DNA from: Hippea sp.
Lineage (GTDB): Bacteria; Campylobacterota_A; Desulfurellia; Desulfurellales; Hippeaceae
Assembly (NCBI GenBank): GCA_015486705.1
Contig: WFRG01000055.1
Coordinates: 1-18,802 of the forward strand
Direction of reading: 5' to 3'
Length of the DNA: 18,802 bases
Part shown: one piece after another, positions 1 through 9,233 of the stretch
How positions within the stretch are numbered: the first letter of the stretch is position 1
How the letters are laid out: each line of letters begins with the position of its first letter
Translations under genes and position numbers: made by a program
The notes under the pieces: model-generated
What the model was told of the DNA's origin: nothing
What the model saw: the letters and a program-made list of their open reading frames with translations, nothing else
The model's database searches: none

Positions 1-2319
1 ATCCATGACAATACAAAAGGCTCGTTTAGTAAGGAATTTATGCATTTACTCGAGGAAGTTCAAATTGATATTTCTTTTGCTTTAAGCAAAATAGAGAAAA
101 ATAGAATATTAATCGAACGTGAAAATCAGTTGGAAATCCAATCGAGAATGTATAATACTCTTCATCATCTAAATAGGGTTGCCATGGAGTCCAAAAATGA
201 AAACGAGTTCTCTAATAAACTTCCAAAGATTTTTACCGAATACATGGAGGCAGATGCTGCTTTCATTGGCCAAATTAGAAAAAATTCTTTTACTATTCCT
301 TATAAATCTGTAAAAGATGGTTCAATAGAGGAATTTTTAAATGTTGTAGAAGAATTTTTAAACAAACTACCACAAGTATTGGATGGGGATAAAATACCGT
401 TTATAAAGGCATATAAACGCAAAAAAATTTATATAGTTAACGATCTATTAAAAAATGGCTCCCCCACTTTTAAGCCTTATCACAAGCTTTACAACATAAA
501 TTCCTGCTGTGCTCTGCCTGTGATAAAGAAAAATAAAGTTATCTATAGCTTGGTTTTACTTTCGAAGCATAAAAATCTATTTAATAGTTTATCGATTTAC
601 CGACTGTTAGATGCCGTCTCCAAAGAAATTGAATTCATTTTAAACAAATTTGAGCAGGAAGAATTTATGCAAATGGTGCTGTCCGCCGTAAACTCCGGTT
701 TTGATTTCGTGGTTATAACAGATGAAAACTTCAGAATTGTTTATGTGAACGACAATACGGTGAGGTATTCCGGTTATACCAAAGATGAACTTATAGGGCA
801 ACACCACTCTATTTTATCATCAAAGAAACACACAAAAGAGTTTGCAAAAAACTTCTATAATACGCTTCTATCCGGCAGGGCTTATACTGGCGTTATAACG
901 TACAAAGCAAAAGATTCAAGGTTAGTAAAAGCGCTTATGAACATAACGCCATACAAATCAAAAGACAAAAAAACTTACTATATAGCAACAGGAAGGGACA
1001 TATCTGGAAGTGTAGAAATCCAAAAGACTATAGAGGAAAGTTTGAGCAAAGATTTTCTCACAGGCTTAGAGACCCGAGCAGCTTTCATTGCCGATTTGGA
1101 AAAGTTCATAAAAAGAGGAGAATACGAAAATCTGCTTGGTGCCATTGTTGTTTTGAACCCCGTCCGATTTTCAGCTATAAATCATGCTTACGGTTTTGAA
1201 ACAGGGAATAAATTACTTACTCAGATAGCAAAAAGGCTCACAGCATATTTTAGGGAGTACGATGTCATAGCAAAACTTGAATCAGATAAATTCGGCATTA
1301 TCATGAAGGATTTAAAAAGAGAAGAGGATATATATATCATACTTTATAAGCTAATCGACCATCTCTCAAAACCCTATACCGTGGGCGACAAAATAATTTC
1401 ACCTTCGTTTAATGCGGGCATAAGTATATACCCCAAAGATGCAAGAGATCCCAAAACATTGATGGATAAGGCTGAAATCGCCTTGTTGGATGCTAAGCAA
1501 AAGGAAGAAAACCTTGGTTTTTACAAAGAAGACCTAAAAGAAAAAGCCCAAAAGAGAATGAATCTGAGAAATGCAATGATAAAGGCCCTAAATAACAACG
1601 AATTTATTTTACATTACCAACCATACTTTAACGCAAAAACACACAAGATAGAAGGGGCAGAAGCCCTATTGAGATGGAAAAAAGACGGAAAAATCATTCC
1701 ACCCATGGAATTCATACCGTATTTAGAGGAAACTGGAATGATAAGCACGGTTGAAGACTGGATTGTTAAAGAGGTTTCAAGCAAGCAAAAGCGATGGGAA
1801 GAAAAAGGAATTAAACCCGTACCCATTTCAATCAACATATCTCCTACAAGCTTTTCAAGAAAAAATTTTATAGAAAACTTTTTATCGAACATCAAAGCCA
1901 CAGACGCAGACCCAAAACTAATAAACATAGAGATTATAGAAAGGTTGTTTATAGAAAACATAGAGAACTCAAAATATATACTCAACATGATAAAACAGCA
2001 TGGATTCCATATCTCAATAGATGATTTCGGAACGGGGTATTCCTCCCTTTCATATCTAACATCGTTTCCCATAGATTACATAAAAATAGACATATCCTTT
2101 GTAAGAAAAATGATGAAAGATAGCAATACAAAAGCCATTGTTAAAACAATAATATCCCTTTCTAAAGACATCAATATGAAAACTATAGCTGAGGGCGTTG
2201 AAACCAAAGAACAGTTGGAACTATTAAAAACGTTGGGGTGCGATTATATACAAGGGTATCTGCTTTCAAAGCCTTTGCCTGAAGATGAGTTTGAGAGAAT
2301 GCTTGTTGGTGAGCAATAA
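1..2319 (+). CDS. GAF-PAS-degenerate GGDEF-EAL signalling protein (5' partial), probable c-di-GMP phosphodiesterase
   Basis: The reading frame is open to the left edge. The first in-frame ATG at 40 falls inside what looks like the last helix of a GAF domain (LLEEVQIDISFAL), so the gene probably begins outside the window, although AAGGA at 31-35 could serve that ATG. Numbering from base 40: a second GAF domain about 38-200, a PAS domain about 208-325, a GGDEF domain about 337-490 and an EAL domain about 515-755. The GGDEF signature is replaced by ESDKF (414-418), so diguanylate cyclase activity is unlikely; the RxxD inhibitory-site motif survives (REYD, 405-408). The EAL domain keeps EAL (541-543), the DDFGTG motif (D661, D662), the IKID lysine region, EGVE (718-721) and QGY (738-740), so c-di-GMP hydrolysis is expected. 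There is no membrane segment in the visible part, so it is probably cytosolic and senses small ligands or redox state. The ligand cannot be told from sequence. Confidence 0.9.
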   Translation: MHDNTKGSFSKEFMHLLEEVQIDISFALSKIEKNRILIERENQLEIQSRMYNTLHHLNRVAMESKNENEFSNKLPKIFTEYMEADAAFIGQIRKNSFTIPYKSVKDGSIEEFLNVVEEFLNKLPQVLDGDKIPFIKAYKRKKIYIVNDLLKNGSPTFKPYHKLYNINSCCALPVIKKNKVIYSLVLLSKHKNLFNSLSIYRLLDAVSKEIEFILNKFEQEEFMQMVLSAVNSGFDFVVITDENFRIVYVNDNTVRYSGYTKDELIGQHHSILSSKKHTKEFAKNFYNTLLSGRAYTGVITYKAKDSRLVKALMNITPYKSKDKKTYYIATGRDISGSVEIQKTIEESLSKDFLTGLETRAAFIADLEKFIKRGEYENLLGAIVVLNPVRFSAINHAYGFETGNKLLTQIAKRLTAYFREYDVIAKLESDKFGIIMKDLKREEDIYIILYKLIDHLSKPYTVGDKIISPSFNAGISIYPKDARDPKTLMDKAEIALLDAKQKEENLGFYKEDLKEKAQKRMNLRNAMIKALNNNEFILHYQPYFNAKTHKIEGAEALLRWKKDGKIIPPMEFIPYLEETGMISTVEDWIVKEVSSKQKRWEEKGIKPVPISINISPTSFSRKNFIENFLSNIKATDADPKLINIEIIERLFIENIENSKYILNMIKQHGFHISIDDFGTGYSSLSYLTSFPIDYIKIDISFVRKMMKDSNTKAIVKTIISLSKDINMKTIAEGVETKEQLELLKTLGCDYIQGYLLSKPLPEDEFERMLVGEQ

Positions 2320-2395
2320 TTAGTTGTCTTACCAGTAATCTTTCTTTAAAACAAAAATCACTTTAAGTTCCCAAATAAGGCCTTGTCTAAAAAAC

Positions 2396-2423
2396 TTGAC
2401 AAAAAATAAAAAATAAGGATTAT
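2396..2423 (+). promoter_or_regulatory. Candidate sigma70-type promoter for the dksA-like/comF pair
   Basis: TTGACA at 2396-2401 is a perfect -35 match. GATTAT at 2418-2423 matches four of six -10 positions, with a 16 bp spacer. It lies about 30 bp before the ATG at 2453, which has a good ribosome site (TGGAGGAA). A near-duplicate of the -35 region (CTTGTCTAAAAAA then CTTGACAAAAAA) starts 13 bp upstream. The rest of the 133 bp gap shows no clear terminator for the upstream signalling gene. Confidence 0.5.
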
Positions 2424-2452
2424 TCAAGTAGTCTTTTCAGTGGAGGAAATTT

Positions 2453-2797
2453 ATGGATGCCGCCACAATAGAAGAATTGAAAGAGAGATTGCTAAACCTA
2501 AAGAAGGAGATAAACGCGAGGATAAAGAAAAACTTGGAAAAGGTTAATTCTCTCCAACTTAAAGGAGACGAAGGTGATTTTTCGAGTGCTGTTTATTCAA
2601 GGCAGGTTATATACGACCTAATAGAAAAAGATAGAAATCACCTAAAAGAGATAGAAGAGTCTCTATATGACATCGATAAGGGCACTTATGGAAAATGCAA
2701 AAGATGCGGTAAAGAAATAGAAATAGAAAGAATGAAGTCTAAACCAACAGCAAAATATTGCATATCTTGCAGAAGGATAATTGAGTCTGGTAAATGA
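2453..2797 (+). CDS. DksA/TraR family zinc-finger protein
   Basis: This is a 114-residue protein with an N-terminal helical hairpin (about 5-75) and a C-terminal four-cysteine zinc finger, CKRC (82-85) and CISC (103-106), spaced C-x2-C-x17-C-x2-C. Family members bind the secondary channel of RNA polymerase and adjust initiation at stress- and growth-regulated promoters, often with ppGpp. The coiled-coil tip has DEGD (39-42), keeping the two acidic residues spaced as in DksA (DxxD), but serine stands where DksA has the alanine two residues after the second aspartate. The length is nearer to the short DksA-like/TraR-YocK group than to full DksA (about 150), so I give no symbol. The ATG at 2453 follows TGGAGGAA at a good distance. 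The 3' end overlaps the comF start by 17 nt, indicating coupled expression. Confidence 0.88.
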   Translation: MDAATIEELKERLLNLKKEINARIKKNLEKVNSLQLKGDEGDFSSAVYSRQVIYDLIEKDRNHLKEIEESLYDIDKGTYGKCKRCGKEIEIERMKSKPTAKYCISCRRIIESGK

Positions 2798-3479
2798 GCT
2801 ATTATATCTTTTATTCCCGAGCAGATGTGTTATCTGCGGCAATAAAAGTGCATCCTTTGTGTGTGAAGATTGTTTGTCCTCTTTGAACGTAAATTTTAAT
2901 AGATGTAGTAAATGTTCAAGCCCAATTCCATCGAAAAAAGGATTATGCAGTGTTTGTTTAAAAGAAAAAAGGCATTTTATAAAAGGATTTTCACTTTTTA
3001 ATTATAAAGAAGACAAAGTGGCAAAAATTATAGAATTGATAAAATTCTACGGCAAATTCGGATTAATAAACTTTTTAGACTGCTTCAAAAACGAAATTAA
3101 AAACATTGATTTTTGGAGCAATATAGACTACCTAGTCCCTGTTCCTATGCATCCACGTTCCTTAAGAAAAAGAGGGTTCAACCAAGCTGTTTTAATAGCC
3201 AAGAAAATCGGTAAATTTATAGATAAACCCATTTGCTTCGATTGTATTGCAAAAACTAAACTGACTAATTCCCAAGTAGGCTTAAGCATGAAAGAGAGAA
3301 AAACTAACCTAAAAGGCGCTTTTAGTGTACTAAAATTAAACAAAGATATAAAAGCTGTTGCTATAATTGATGATGTTTTCACGACGGGTTCAACCATTAA
3401 CGAAATAGCAAAACTCTTAGAAAAACATAATATACAAAGCTACTTTTTTACCTTAGCCTCAACACCCAGTGCAGTATAA
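2781..3479 (+). CDS. comF: ComF family protein (amidophosphoribosyltransferase-like)
   Basis: This 232-residue protein has the ComF layout. An N-terminal zinc-ribbon-like region carries three CxxC pairs (CVIC, CEDC, CSKC) and a later CSVC. It is followed by a type I phosphoribosyltransferase domain ending in the PRPP-binding loop IIDDVFTTGST (195-205). ComF proteins are linked to late steps of natural DNA uptake or to phosphoribosyl metabolism; the exact substrate is not settled. The start is TTG at 2781, just after AGAAGG (2771-2776), because no in-frame ATG or GTG lies before the first zinc pair and the nearby ATG at 2794 is in the wrong frame. It overlaps the preceding dksA-like gene by 17 nt. 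Whether this organism is naturally competent cannot be told from one gene. Confidence 0.88.
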   Translation: MSLVNELLYLLFPSRCVICGNKSASFVCEDCLSSLNVNFNRCSKCSSPIPSKKGLCSVCLKEKRHFIKGFSLFNYKEDKVAKIIELIKFYGKFGLINFLDCFKNEIKNIDFWSNIDYLVPVPMHPRSLRKRGFNQAVLIAKKIGKFIDKPICFDCIAKTKLTNSQVGLSMKERKTNLKGAFSVLKLNKDIKAVAIIDDVFTTGSTINEIAKLLEKHNIQSYFFTLASTPSAV

Positions 3480-3482
3480 GTG

Positions 3483-3510
3483 TTGATTTTTGAAATTATT
3501 TGTATATCAT
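3483..3510 (+). promoter_or_regulatory. Candidate promoter of the rpsF operon
   Basis: TTGATT (3483-3488, four of six) and TATCAT (3505-3510, five of six) are separated by 16 bp. A start near 3517 would place the 3528-3551 hairpin at the beginning of the rpsF leader. The sequence match is moderate, so this is a prediction only. Confidence 0.4.
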
Positions 3511-3527
3511 AGCAAAGTTATATCCTT

Positions 3528-3551
3528 GCCTTCCGCTGTTTAGCAGAAGGC
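3528..3551 (+). promoter_or_regulatory. Leader hairpin upstream of rpsF, candidate S6:S18 autoregulatory element
   Basis: The arms 3528-3537 (GCCTTCCGCT) and 3542-3551 (AGCAGAAGGC) pair over ten positions with a single C/A mismatch, closing a GTTT loop. A CCG trinucleotide (3533-3535) sits at the mismatch. Bacterial rpsF leaders often contain a hairpin with a conserved CCG that the S6:S18 complex binds to repress its own operon. The 3' flank is CCAAAAGTCC, not a T-run, which argues against a comF terminator. Match to the published consensus was not tested. Confidence 0.4.
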
Positions 3552-3576
3552 CAAAAGTCCAAAAGGAGGTTGATGG

Positions 3577-3912
3577 ATGAGGTATTATGAATTGCTTTAC
3601 GTAGTTCAGCCACACATGAGCGAAGAACAACTCAAAGAGTTTATGAATACTGTGGCTGAAAGAATCAAAGCTGAGGGCGGAGAAATATTAAAAAACGAGG
3701 TATGGCAGAAACGCACTTTAGCTTACCCAATTAAAAAATTTAAACAAGGATACTACATCTTGGTACATTATCGTTCTCCTGTTACAGCACCAAAGAAGAT
3801 TGAAGAGTTTCTAAGAATCAAAGAAGATATTTTAAGGTTTATGAACATCTCCATGTTAAAAAAAGACATAAAGAAGTATGAAGTAGCAGAAAAGAAGGAA
3901 CAAGATGGCTAA
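3577..3912 (+). CDS. rpsF: Small ribosomal subunit protein S6
   Basis: This 111-residue protein begins MRYYELLYVVQPHMSEEQ and contains AYPIKKFKQGYYILVHY, both typical of bS6, which binds 16S rRNA with S18 in the 30S platform. The ATG at 3577 is preceded by a strong AAAGGAGGT (3562-3570). The closer ATG at 3573 is in another frame. The C-terminus is a short charged tail without glutamate repeats. It is the first gene of rpsF-ssb-rpsR-rplI-dnaB-uvrA and overlaps ssb by 8 nt. The upstream hairpin suggests feedback control by S6:S18. Confidence 0.98.
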   Translation: MRYYELLYVVQPHMSEEQLKEFMNTVAERIKAEGGEILKNEVWQKRTLAYPIKKFKQGYYILVHYRSPVTAPKKIEEFLRIKEDILRFMNISMLKKDIKKYEVAEKKEQDG

Positions 3913-4300
3913 CCTCAACAAGGTAATGTTAATCGGAAACCTTACAAGAGACCCGGAGCTGAGATATACACCTGCTGGGTTAGGTATTGCAAGCTTTGGA
4001 ATAGCCGTTAATACACCGATAGGGAAAGATGATGCAGGCAACAGAAAAACAGAAACCTTATTTGTAGATGTGGTAGCCTTTGGCAAACAGGCAGAAACGA
4101 TAGCTGAGTACCTAAAGAAAGGCTCTTTGGTTTATATAGAGGGTAGGCTGCGTTATAGGACTTGGGATGATCCTTCAGGAAACAAAAGGAGCAAGCACGA
4201 GATAGTCTTAAATAACTTTCAGTTTTTAAATACAAGAGACAAGGTTCAAGATTCGAGCATTGTTGAAACACCAGATGAAGATGAAGACATACCATTTTAA
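3905..4300 (+). CDS. ssb: Single-stranded DNA-binding protein
   Basis: This 131-residue protein has one OB-fold (about 1-108), starting [20 protein letters not shown], and the acidic C-terminal tip DEDEDIPF that SSB uses to recruit replication and repair partners. The linker is very short (about 15 residues), at the compact end of the family. It coats single-stranded DNA during replication, recombination and repair. It sits between the S6 and S18 genes, a conserved bacterial arrangement, and overlaps rpsF by 8 nt with its ribosome site (AAGGA) inside the rpsF end. Confidence 0.97.
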   Translation: MANLNKVMLIGNLTRDPELRYTPAGLGIASFGIAVNTPIGKDDAGNRKTETLFVDVVAFGKQAETIAEYLKKGSLVYIEGRLRYRTWDDPSGNKRSKHEIVLNNFQFLNTRDKVQDSSIVETPDEDEDIPF

Positions 4301-4311
4301 CGGAGGTTTAT

Positions 4312-4578
4312 ATGTTAGATAACAATAATAAAAAAAGAAAAAGGTACTTCAGATACCCAAGAAAAAAAGTATGTTATTTCTGTACAAACAAAATAGATGA
4401 GATAGATTACAAGGATGTGGACATTTTATCGAGATACGTTACAGAAAGGTATAAAATACTAGGAAGAAAAACTACATCAACCTGCGCTAAACACCAAAGA
4501 ATGTTAACAAAAGCCATAAAAAGGGCAAGAGTTATGGCACTTCTTCCATTTACAGTCAGTAGAAAATTGCACAGTTAA
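4312..4578 (+). CDS. rpsR: Small ribosomal subunit protein S18 (zinc-ligand form)
   Basis: This 88-residue protein carries the bS18 core ([18 protein letters not shown], then [23 protein letters not shown]). It partners S6 on the 30S platform. It retains CYFC (21-24) and CAKH (58-61), giving a possible C-x2-C...C-x2-H zinc site, so this is the cysteine-containing form rather than the metal-free paralogue. The ATG follows CGGAGG and lies 11 bp after ssb. The N-terminus is lysine/arginine rich, as usual for the family. Confidence 0.97.
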   Translation: MLDNNNKKRKRYFRYPRKKVCYFCTNKIDEIDYKDVDILSRYVTERYKILGRKTTSTCAKHQRMLTKAIKRARVMALLPFTVSRKLHS

Positions 4579-4588
4579 GGGGGAAACA

Positions 4589-5044
4589 ATGAAAATTGTG
4601 CTTTTAGAAGACGTTGAAAAATTGGGCTATGCTGGAGATATAAAAGAAGTAAAAGATGGATATGCGAAAAATTTTCTCATACCAAGAGGCCTTGCTTTAG
4701 CTGCAACAAGAAGTAACTTGAAGTTGGTTGAGGAAAAAAGAAAAGCTATCTTGAGAAAAATAGAGAAAAGGATTGCCGAAGCAAACAGAATTAAAGAAAC
4801 CCTGGACGGTGTGGAAATTGAGATTAAGGCACGTGCAGGCGAAAAAGGTAAGTTATTTGGCTCCATAACAGCAAATGAAATCTATGAACAGCTAAAGGAA
4901 AAGTCTGAAAGTTTAGACAAAAAGAGTATAAAAATACCAGAAGGTGGCATTAGAGAAATTGGTACTCACACGGTTGAAATAGCCATCTATAGGGATGTAA
5001 AGGCGAAGGTTAAAGTAAAAGTTTCTCCCTTAGATGAGCAATAG
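4589..5044 (+). CDS. rplI: Large ribosomal subunit protein L9
   Basis: This 151-residue protein has the bL9 N-terminal rRNA-binding domain (LLEDVEKLGYAGDIKEVKDG, then YAKNFLIPRGLA), a long charged connecting helix (about 45-75) and the C-terminal domain beginning near residue 80 (GEKGKLFGSIT). L9 binds 23S rRNA near the L1 stalk and helps maintain reading frame. The ATG at 4589 follows AAGGGGGAA. Its last 11 nt overlap the dnaB start, implying translational coupling to the replicative helicase. Confidence 0.97.
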   Translation: MKIVLLEDVEKLGYAGDIKEVKDGYAKNFLIPRGLALAATRSNLKLVEEKRKAILRKIEKRIAEANRIKETLDGVEIEIKARAGEKGKLFGSITANEIYEQLKEKSESLDKKSIKIPEGGIREIGTHTVEIAIYRDVKAKVKVKVSPLDEQ

Positions 5045-6428
5045 TACTTTAAGAGTATACCCTCAATCGATAGAGGCAGAGAGAGCGCTTCTGTGCTCTC
5101 TCTTTTTAGATAATTCCCAAATAGGCGAAATCGTAGAGATAATAAGCGAAGATGACTTTTTTGATGAGAAAAATGCTACTATTTTTGGTACCCTAAAGGA
5201 ATTATACGCAGATGGCATACCTATAGACTTCATAACCGTATCAAATGCCATTAAAGAAAAAGGGTTAGAACAAAAAATTACTCAAGATTATATACTCAGT
5301 TTAACAGAATTTTTACCAGCACCAGCAAATACCAAATATTACGCGAATATAATTAGAAAAAAAGCAATTCTTAGAAAGCTTATATTCATGTCAAACGAAA
5401 TAGCCACTGTCTGTTATGACGAGCCAGAGGATATAGAAGAAGTTTTAAATATGGCAGAGAAAAGGCTATTTGAAATTGTAAGTAGTAAATCAATAAGATA
5501 CAAGTCAACAGGCGAGCTATCAGATGAAATAATGGAATATTTGGAAGCTCTAAAAAATAGAAAGACGATTATAACTGGAGTACCTTCCGGATTTAAAGAT
5601 TTAGACAAAATGACAAACGGATTTCAAGATGGAGATTTAATAGTAATTGCTGGAAGGCCTGGTATGGGAAAAACAAGCCTTGCCATAAATATAGCGTTAA
5701 ATGCAGCTCTGGACAATGGTAAGAAGGTAGCCATATTCACGCTTGAAGTGTCCGCCATTCAAGTTGTCCTAAAAATGATTGCTTCCATATCAAAAGTAGA
5801 TATGAAAAAGCTTAGGACTGGCTTTTTTGATAATAATGACGAATGGAATAGTGTGGTTAAAGCAATAGACAAGCTAAAGTACGCTCCCATATTCATAGAT
5901 GAAACATCTCTACTAACTTCTATAGATATTCGCACAAAGGCAAGAAAACTAAAAATGGAAAAAAACATAGATTTATTGATTATAGACTACTTACAGCTGA
6001 TAGAAGGCAAAAACTCGAGTGTGAATAGGGTTCAACAGATTTCAGAAATCTCAAGATCACTAAAAATTTTAGCAAAGGAGCTAAGTATTCCAATAATAGC
6101 CCTTTCGCAGTTGAATAGAGCAGTTGAAAATAGAGAAGATAAAAGACCAACACCTGCCGATTTAAGAGAGTCCGGCTCTATAGAGCAAGACGCAGACATA
6201 ATTATGCTTCTTTACAGAGACGAAGTGTACAACAAAAACACATCCGAGCATGGAGTAGCAGAGATAAACATAGCAAAGCAAAGAAACGGTCCTCAAGGAG
6301 TTGTAAGGTTGCAATTTGAAAATAGGATTGCTTCCTTTAGAAACCTTACTCCAAAACAAAATGTATCTAACAATTACACTCAAGAAGAGGAATTAGACAT
6401 AACAGAGCGTGAAGAAAATCCATTTTAA
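5034..6428 (+). CDS. dnaB: Replicative DNA helicase DnaB
   Basis: This 464-residue protein has the DnaB N-terminal dimerisation domain ([11 protein letters not shown], about 8-110), a linker, and a RecA-like ATPase domain from about 185. Walker A is GRPGMGKTS (207-215) and Walker B is LLIIDYLQL with D318. The later ALSQLNR and [11 protein letters not shown] motifs are also standard. It is the hexameric 5'-3' helicase at the replication fork. There is no intein, and the length is normal. The ATG at 5034 lies inside rplI and has no strong ribosome site of its own, so initiation is probably coupled to L9 translation. uvrA starts 3 nt after the stop. Confidence 0.97.
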   Translation: MSNSTLRVYPQSIEAERALLCSLFLDNSQIGEIVEIISEDDFFDEKNATIFGTLKELYADGIPIDFITVSNAIKEKGLEQKITQDYILSLTEFLPAPANTKYYANIIRKKAILRKLIFMSNEIATVCYDEPEDIEEVLNMAEKRLFEIVSSKSIRYKSTGELSDEIMEYLEALKNRKTIITGVPSGFKDLDKMTNGFQDGDLIVIAGRPGMGKTSLAINIALNAALDNGKKVAIFTLEVSAIQVVLKMIASISKVDMKKLRTGFFDNNDEWNSVVKAIDKLKYAPIFIDETSLLTSIDIRTKARKLKMEKNIDLLIIDYLQLIEGKNSSVNRVQQISEISRSLKILAKELSIPIIALSQLNRAVENREDKRPTPADLRESGSIEQDADIIMLLYRDEVYNKNTSEHGVAEINIAKQRNGPQGVVRLQFENRIASFRNLTPKQNVSNNYTQEEELDITEREENPF

Positions 6429-6431
6429 ACA

Positions 6432-9233
6432 GTGAAATTCATAAAAATAAGAAAAGCTAAAGTCCATAATTTAAAAAACATAGATGTGGATATACCAAAA
6501 GGGCGAATCACAGTAATAACGGGACCTTCTGGGAGTGGAAAATCTACACTCGCATTTGATGTTCTATACGCAGAAAGCCAAAGAAGGTATTTAGAATCCC
6601 TAAGCGCTTACGCAAGACAGTTCTTAGAAAGAATAGAAAAGCCCGACGTTGAGAGCATAGATGGTCTGACGCCGGCAATTAGCATAGACCAAAAGAGCGT
6701 CTCACTAAATCCACGCTCAACCGTAGGGACAATAACAGAAATTTATGACTACATGAGGTTACTCTTTGCTTATGCGGGAGAGGCGTACTGTTACTCGTGC
6801 GGTAGAAAGATAGAAAACCAGGATCCACAAACGATAATAGAAAAAATACTAAAGCTTGAAAGCAAAAGGATTCTAATTCTAGCACCTATTGCGATAAACA
6901 AGAAAGGCACTTTCAAAAGCGAATTTCAGAAATTTCAGAAAGAGGGCTTTGTCAGGGTCATAGTGGATGAAGAAGAGAGGCTCTTAGAAGAGGAAATAGA
7001 GTTAGACAAGAACAAAAAGCACGACATATTCTTAGTTGTGGACAGATTAAGGGTAAAGAAGGACGCTACATCTAGGATATCAGAATCCGTTGAGCTCGCC
7101 TTAAAAAAGGGAAACGGTGTTATATACGTGAAAGATGTTGATACAGGTGAGATGGAACTATTCTCAGAGCACTTCGCATGTCCCTACTGTGGCATAAACT
7201 ACAAGCCCATAACACCGCAGAGCTTCTCCTTTAACTCACCGTTGGGGGCATGCCCTGGATGTTTTGGTTTAGGCGTTAAGCATCAGTTAGATTTAGATAA
7301 ACTTATGCCGGACAAATCGCTAAGCATAAGGGAAGGTGTAATCAAGCTCTGGCGCAAACCTAGATATCGTTTCTATCAAAAATTCCTAATCGAAGCATGT
7401 AGAAAATTTGGTATAGACATATATGAACCATTTGAAAGCTTACCAGAACACCACAAAGATATAATACTGTTTGGCAAACCAAATGACATAGTGATATTCG
7501 AAATTACACCAGACAAACATGTCAGACGCGTCTGGACAGGTGTTATAAACTTAATTTCCGAGCAATTTGGGGAAACAGACAGCGCCAAAGTCAAAAGTGA
7601 AATTACGTCTTTAATGAAAAAAATTCCATGCCCAGTGTGTGGCGGTAAAAGGTTAAATAAAGAGAGTTTATCGGTTAAAATTTTAGGTAAAAACATCATG
7701 GACGTTTCCGAGATGAAATCTTCCGAGAGTTTGAAGTTTTTTAAACAAGTAGAAGAAAACTTAGATGAAACAAAAAGAAAAGTCGTATATAGGATTCTCT
7801 CAGAAATCAAGAAACGCTTGCAGTTCTTAATCGATGTGGGCTTGGACTATCTAACCCTTGACAGGAATGCATCGACTCTGTCAGGTGGCGAAGCCCAGAG
7901 GATCAGACTTGCAACACAGGCGGGCAGTGGATTGAGCGGCATAACGTATGTGTTGGATGAACCGTCTATTGGCCTGCATCCAAGGGATACGGAGAGGCTT
8001 ATAAAAACACTGAAGTACTTAAAGGAAAACGACAATACGGTTGTTGTTGTTGAGCACGACCAGAACATCATTGAATCGGCAGATTATATTATCGATATGG
8101 GTCCTGGAAGCGGCAGGTTGGGTGGCGAAGTTGTTGCCAAAGGCACGGTAGAAGAGATAAAGAACAACGATAAATCCTTAACGGGCAAATACCTATCGGG
8201 CAAGTTGAAAATTGAGCCGCCGAAGGAATACAAAAAACCTACTGACTTCCTTCTAATCAAAGGCGCACGCATACACAACCTAAAAAACATAGACGTTAAG
8301 ATACCGATTGGCGTCTTTACATGTGTAAGCGGCGTATCGGGCAGCGGAAAGAGCAGTTTGATTTTCGATTGCTTCTATAACTACGCCGTGAAATCCAAAA
8401 TGGGCGAAAGAATAGATTTTTGTGATGGAATAGAAAACATAGACAAAATAGACAGGATTATAAAAATTGACCAATCGCCAATAGGTAGGACGCCAAGAAG
8501 TAATCCAGCCACCTACACATCACTGTTCACCGACATAAGGGAACTCTTTGCCCAAACAGAGGATGCAAAGATCAGGGGTTACACGGCATCACGCTTTAGC
8601 TTCAACGTGCGTGGTGGTAGGTGTGAAAAGTGCAAGGGTGAGGGTTATATAAAGGTCGAGATGCAATTCTTGCCGGATGTGTATGTGAAATGCGACGTAT
8701 GTGAGGGTAAACGTTACAACCAAGCCACGTTAGAAGTCAAATACAAGGGCAAAAACATCTTTGACGTCCTTAAGATGACGGTAAATCAAGCCTACGAGTT
8801 CTTTAAAAACGTACCGCGTATAAAAAATAAGCTTGCCATCTTGAAAGACGTCGGTTTGGGTTATATTCAACTTGGACAGCCTGCTACAACGCTCTCTGGT
8901 GGCGAAGCACAGCGCATAAAAATCGCAAAGTACCTAATTACACCGCCCGTTGGTCATACATTGTACCTATTGGATGAACCATCAATTGGTCTGCATGCCG
9001 ACGATGTCAAAAAACTTGTCAATGTATTGAGAAGACTGGTGGATGCAGGCAACAGCGTTATTGTTATAGAACACAATTTGGACATTCTAAAATGCGCAGA
9101 CTACATCATCGATTTGGGGCCTGAAAGTGGCGACAAGGGCGGCCAAGTCGTTGCATTTGGCACGCCCAGAGAGATAGTGGAAAAATTCAGCTCATATACG
9201 AGTTTTTATTTAAAAAAACACTCTAACTATTAG
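6432..9233 (+). CDS. uvrA: Excinuclease ABC subunit UvrA
   Basis: This 933-residue protein has the full UvrA layout. It has two ABC ATPase modules, with Walker A GPSGSGKS (31-38) and GVSGSGKS (634-641), signatures LSGGEAQRI (from 483 and from 821), and Walker B near [12 protein letters not shown] and [12 protein letters not shown]. It also has two zinc modules, C250/C253/C274/C277 and C731/C734/C754/C757. UvrA scans DNA for bulky damage and loads UvrB for nucleotide excision repair in the cytoplasm. The start is GTG at 6432, 3 nt after dnaB, with no clear ribosome site; the N-terminus ([14 protein letters not shown]) matches the family. From roughly base 7840 onward the base composition is clearly more GC-rich than in the first half. 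The 3' end overlaps the converging fur gene by 11 nt. Confidence 0.97.
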   Translation: MKFIKIRKAKVHNLKNIDVDIPKGRITVITGPSGSGKSTLAFDVLYAESQRRYLESLSAYARQFLERIEKPDVESIDGLTPAISIDQKSVSLNPRSTVGTITEIYDYMRLLFAYAGEAYCYSCGRKIENQDPQTIIEKILKLESKRILILAPIAINKKGTFKSEFQKFQKEGFVRVIVDEEERLLEEEIELDKNKKHDIFLVVDRLRVKKDATSRISESVELALKKGNGVIYVKDVDTGEMELFSEHFACPYCGINYKPITPQSFSFNSPLGACPGCFGLGVKHQLDLDKLMPDKSLSIREGVIKLWRKPRYRFYQKFLIEACRKFGIDIYEPFESLPEHHKDIILFGKPNDIVIFEITPDKHVRRVWTGVINLISEQFGETDSAKVKSEITSLMKKIPCPVCGGKRLNKESLSVKILGKNIMDVSEMKSSESLKFFKQVEENLDETKRKVVYRILSEIKKRLQFLIDVGLDYLTLDRNASTLSGGEAQRIRLATQAGSGLSGITYVLDEPSIGLHPRDTERLIKTLKYLKENDNTVVVVEHDQNIIESADYIIDMGPGSGRLGGEVVAKGTVEEIKNNDKSLTGKYLSGKLKIEPPKEYKKPTDFLLIKGARIHNLKNIDVKIPIGVFTCVSGVSGSGKSSLIFDCFYNYAVKSKMGERIDFCDGIENIDKIDRIIKIDQSPIGRTPRSNPATYTSLFTDIRELFAQTEDAKIRGYTASRFSFNVRGGRCEKCKGEGYIKVEMQFLPDVYVKCDVCEGKRYNQATLEVKYKGKNIFDVLKMTVNQAYEFFKNVPRIKNKLAILKDVGLGYIQLGQPATTLSGGEAQRIKIAKYLITPPVGHTLYLLDEPSIGLHADDVKKLVNVLRRLVDAGNSVIVIEHNLDILKCADYIIDLGPESGDKGGQVVAFGTPREIVEKFSSYTSFYLKKHSNY

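Noticed and set aside
1614..2072. Minus-strand open frame of 152 codons opposite the EAL domain
   Set aside because: It is a shadow of the conserved EAL coding sequence.
3528..3551. Hairpin as an intrinsic terminator for comF
   Set aside because: The 3' flank is CCAAAAGTCC rather than a T-run, and the hairpin falls after the predicted rpsF promoter, so a leader role fits better.
7376..7810. Minus-strand open frame of 144 codons inside uvrA
   Set aside because: It is antisense to conserved UvrA sequence, with no recognisable domain and no sign of its own ribosome site or operon context.
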